Source of the DNA: Myotis daubentonii
Taxonomy: Eukaryota > Chordata > Mammalia > Chiroptera > Vespertilionidae
Direction of reading: 5' to 3'
Assembly (NCBI RefSeq): GCF_963259705.1
Contig: NC_081841.1
Span: forward strand, 32,515,358 to 32,579,357
DNA length: 64,000 nucleotides
Both the position numbers and the translations under genes were made by a program. The notes beneath the pieces are model-generated. The model made no database searches, was not told the origin of the DNA, and saw nothing but the letters and a program-made list of their open reading frames with translations. The first letter of the stretch is position 1; each line of letters begins with the position of its first letter. Below are positions 60,311 to 64,000 of this stretch, piece by piece.

Positions 60311-61087
60311 GGAAGGAGGGAGGGAGGAAAGGGAGCAAAGAAAACACCTCTCATAGGATTGGAGAGGATCTGGACCCTGAGCACCTGGCACAGGGCTGGG
60401 CACGCAGCAAAGCCCACTCCTTCCTGCCACCTCCACTTGAGCCTCATCTGATTTGGAGCCGGCTTAGGGGTTGCCTCCAATACCCACAGCCTGTGTCTGT
60501 TGCCCATTTGAATGCAAGGTGATTACACCAGGATGCAGACGTGCACTTGACTTCATAAGGAGCTACAGTGTTAGGGAGAAAGGCCTCCATTCTCAGAAAT
60601 CCCGACCTTGCAAACTTGCAAGGGCCTGAGGGCTGACCTTGAGCAGGGGTTTTCAAGCAGTTTTCACACTGAGTACTTTCTGCAAACAAAGCCTTACCTG
60701 ATGGCCATTATATAAAACAGATGGAAACTAAGCTGCTTAGGGCAAATCGGTGTGTGTTGAAGGCACCTGGGAGAGGGGACCAGAGTCCCCTTTCCCCTGT
60801 AGGTCTGGGTCCCGGAGAGATGGGGGTTGGGGTTGGTCCTGGTGGTGGGATGGGGCAGCCAGGAGAGAGGGAGAGCCCTGGGGAGAGTCCAGTGGCTGAT
60901 ATTTACTAAATGGTACAGAATGGCCACAATATTTTCAGAACTGCGTGTTCATGTCAGTGTGGCTGGGCCAACGAACTCATCTTTCACAGAAAGAAGTCAG
61001 TCTATACAAACAAAAATGAAAATATGTCCTTGGAAAAAGTCATAATGACTTCAACCTTTTTAAAAAAAATGCTAAAAGCACTTTTTT

Positions 61088-61327
61088 TCTTTTTTAGTTA
61101 ATCCTCACCTGAGGATATTTTTCCATTGATTTTTAGGGAGAGTGGAAGAGAGAAATATCAATGTGAAAGAAACACATCGATTGATTGCCTCCTGCACAAA
61201 CCCCGACCAGGGCCTGGGCCACGGTGGAGCCTGCAACCAAGGTATGTGCCCTTAGCTCAGATTCGAACCCCAGACCCTTTGGTCCACAGGCTGACACTCT
61301 ATCCACTGAGCCAAAAAGGCTAGGGCC
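61088..61327 (-). mobile_element. Ves-related SINE, CACCTGAGGATA type
   Basis: The tail end has CCTCACCTGAGGATATTT. The head has GACCCTTTGGTCCACAGG. The flanks TAAAAGCACTTTTT and TAAAATCGCTTTTT are the likely target duplication. Confidence 0.87.
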
Positions 61328-61935
61328 TAAAATCGCTTTTTAAACTGTATGTACTTAAGTATGCAAAACATGCACGTTTTATCTTATCCAAAGTCATCAC
61401 AATTATGTGTCCCTGAGCCACCCAATTTCTCTCTTATCTCTGTCTTGCAGACCTTCCAGATAAATTTTATTCTACAATATTATTTTTTAAAGTCTTATTT
61501 TTGGTTACAAAGCCAATGTTTACTTTGTAAAATGGAAAATTGGTTTTTGGCATTAGATGTATTTGAAAATGTCTAACCAAAGAACATTATAGCATTGCTA
61601 TACTCCAATCCTAAAAGACATTTTGAACTGTGCTCTGGTATATTACTGTGTACAGGTAAGGCCATAACTGTAACTGTTCAGACACCTTTTTAATCAAATG
61701 TACCATGTCCTTTTTAATCAAATTTCCTTAATGTTTAATCTTGAATATATTATACTATCTCAATTTTCTAAGGATCTCCAAAAGTGTGTATTGAGCAGCC
61801 ATTTATAAATAGATCAATAAATGGTCAAGTAAAAATAATTTTAAAATAATTCATCAACATTTAATGACTTCCATATTATAAACCATAAATAAGAATTTTT
61901 AAAAAATCAAATGTCTTGAAAATGGCACTATTCTT

Positions 61936-62158
61936 TTTTTTTGTAAATATATTTTATTGGTTTTTTACAGAGAGAAAGGGAGAGAGATAGAGAGTCAGAA
62001 ACACTGATGAGAGAGAAACATCAATTCAGCTGCCTCCTGCACACTCCCCACTGAGGATGTGCCTGCAACCAAGGTATATGCCCTTGACTGGAATCGAACC
62101 TGGGACCCTTCAGTCCGTAGGCCGATGCTCTATCCACTGAACCAAAGCAGTTAGCGCG
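61936..62158 (-). mobile_element. Ves SINE
   Basis: Flanked by an exact 16-bp duplication AAATGGCACTATTCTT (61920-61935 and 62159-62174). Confidence 0.94.
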
Positions 62159-62174
62159 AAATGGCACTATTCTT

Positions 62175-64000
62175 GAAATTAAATCAAAGGTACATGCACA
62201 CATAGCTCTAGCTATAATACCATCTTCTTTGAATTGTTTTCAGTCCTCACTGCCCTCATCCATCTATGAACATTATACTTCTTCATACTGTGCTGGGACT
62301 CTAATCACAGGAACTCATTATCTCTAAACTTGAATATATCAACACCTGATTATATACAAAGCCAACTTAGTCTGGTTTTTGCAATAAATATGGCCCCCCT
62401 AGATAACCCCCTATGATGCTTGGGCCTGGTCTTCCACATGTAACCTTTAAAATATCCATCTTCCTAAATGTAGTGACACACACATACGCACTTGAGAATA
62501 ATTTAAAAAGACATTTATTGTACTGCCTCCTTCTACATTGCATTAAGACCACTTGAAGCCACTTAACTTCCCTGAATCTGTGAGTATAATATTATCCATT
62601 CCTTCTTCCTTATACAGTCTTTGGAAAGAGCAAATTAATTTATAATTGAGAGCAATTTGAAGGTTTAAACGACTACATGAACTGTGTGACAATTACACAA
62701 TATTCCTACAATCACAGACAGAATCGGAGTTTCTACAGTGGTAAGGCTTGAGGAAGTGTCTGCTCCCACTTCTTCAAATACATCAGACAGCTGAGGCCCA
62801 GCCAAGGAAAAAAGACTTGCTGTAGATTCCACAGCTAGTTTGTGGCAAGGGCCCTCCCACCTCTCTATTTTCCTTGCTGGCTTCTCGCCCGCTACTTAAT
62901 GCCAATGTACTGAAGTGAGTACTTGAATCTGACCCAGGATCTCTGTTCTACCTCTGCTCTCCAGGCGATTGTTTCCACTCCTACATCTTAAATAGGTCTC
63001 CAGCCCTCCCACCCCTGGGGCCACTCTCCTGGCTCAGGACACTACCACAGCCCCTGGTGTCTTTCCCACAGTAAAGTCTCCCGAAAGGCTGCTCCTGTGG
63101 GTGCCCAGGATGGGATGGCTCATCCAGACGCCCAACTCTCATTCTGTGGGAGGAAATCAGGTCCTCCCCACAAATATGGCTTCTCCCGAAACACTTCCAA
63201 ATAGTCTCTTCTCTCCCTGCTCCGCTTAGCTCAGTGGTGGTGTGGTGTTCTCTGGGCTACCTTTTCCCGTTCAGACCATTACCTGTTATCCTTCAAAATG
63301 AACAGAAAAACCAAATCTACTTCCTTGCTTTGCTCAGCATTCCATCCTCTGAGTGCCTTCATTTTTTTTTTAATAACAAATGTCTTCTTTTTCTACAACA
63401 CATCTGAGCATCCCAGGAGAAGGTAAGCTCCAAAATTATACACTCCAGCAGGCCATTCTTCGACTTCAGCTCTTACATTCCACCCCTCCCTCATCTTCAC
63501 CCCTCACCCCCCGCCCCTGCCAGGCTCTGAATGACCCTATCATTTGGCCCCATTTGGCTCCTCCCTTCCTTTCTCCTTTGTGCCCCCCCCTTCCTATTCA
63601 GCCCAGACTCTAGGTCTGTCACTTCACAGGCTTTCCAGCCAGGACCCTCCATGCTGTCACACTCCGTCCTTCTTTCCTTTCATTCAGACAATCCCCAACT
63701 GTGTCAGTCCAATCACTTGCTGTCCTCACTCTGGTCAAAATCACCTGACAGCACAGGTTGGTGCCAGTACGGTGTGGTGGTCTGTACTCGTGGTGGGATG
63801 TGCCTTAGCGAGTCTGTTATTCGCTGCTGCAGAAGCCTCCTGTTTTCTGCTGAAAGCGATGCTCACATCACTACTCTGCTCAGTCCTTTATTCCAAGCTT
63901 ACTCCTTGCTCGAAATTTATCCCCTCGCCTTCCCTCCAGTTTTCCTCCTCAGACACAGATCAAATCCCTCTTCAAATCCCACCTGCTACTCACAAATGCT
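62175..64000. other. intronic stretch at the window end, nothing firm
   Basis: Pyrimidine-rich DNA. Parts of 63450-64000 faintly resemble L2 but are too weak to call. Confidence 0.35.

Larger units (their letters stand above)
54037..64000 (-). other. ST8SIA1: ST8SIA1 preceding intron (partial)
   Basis: This is DNA upstream of the 93-bp exon. The exon carrying the first half of sialylmotif L was not found before the window ends, so the intron is incomplete here. It holds the solo LTR, the FBXO31 retrocopy, a hAT MITE, two Ves-type SINEs and L2 and MIR relics. Confidence 0.8.

Noticed and set aside
59640..60440. GC-richer area as a possible gene or CpG island
   Set aside because: It is largely L2 and MIR relics and has few CpG; the frames have no recognised product.

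Overview
The window is nuclear DNA of a placental mammal, almost certainly a vesper bat (Vespertilionidae: Myotis, Eptesicus, Pipistrellus or a relative). Three kinds of repeat support this. There are many tRNA-derived Ves SINEs. There are Helitrons of the HeliBat type, which start TCCTATATAATAAAAG, end in a GTGCACGAA..TTCGTGCAC hairpin followed by CTAG, and sit between A and T. There are also several non-autonomous hAT elements, including SPIN-like copies. Among mammals, Helitrons of this kind are known from vesper bats.

The host gene is ST8SIA1 (GD3 synthase), read on the minus strand. Its last coding exon lies at 12421-12907 and the exon before it at 53944-54036. The two are separated by an intron of about 41 kb. 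Positions 1-12420 hold the 3' UTR and downstream DNA; the UTR end is not resolved. Positions 54037-64000 are part of the preceding intron; no further ST8SIA1 exon was recognised there.

Inside that upstream intron, also on the minus strand, is an intronless open copy of FBXO31, the F-box substrate receptor of an SCF ubiquitin ligase (481 codons, 56743-58188). It is preceded by the 3' end of an L1. The L1 piece and the FBXO31 copy together are enclosed by one exact 15-bp target-site duplication (56535-56549 and 58510-58524). This suggests a single chimeric reverse-transcription event (L1 3' end, A-run, FBXO31 cDNA, A-rich tail). The copy is CpG-rich in an AT-rich intron and has a CCAAT box and two GC-box motifs upstream. 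It is the most interesting object in the window.

The rest is a dense layering of repeats. Helitrons lie at 425-1859 (possibly composite), 14961-15277, 24918-26025, 26174-26708, 35074-35295, 40774-41991 (two head to tail) and 44053-44257 (inside an L1). hAT elements lie at 10022-10238 (MER20-like), 39411-39622, 42303-43123 (with an L2 relic inside), 48628-48841 and 58679-58913. A mariner-like MITE is at 51781-51907. A solo LTR with a 6-bp duplication is at 54596-55016. About 18 Ves-type SINEs, several L1 3' ends, one long L1 ORF2 relic, MIR and L2 relics and many microsatellites fill most of the remaining DNA. Family names are from memory of the sequences, without any database search.
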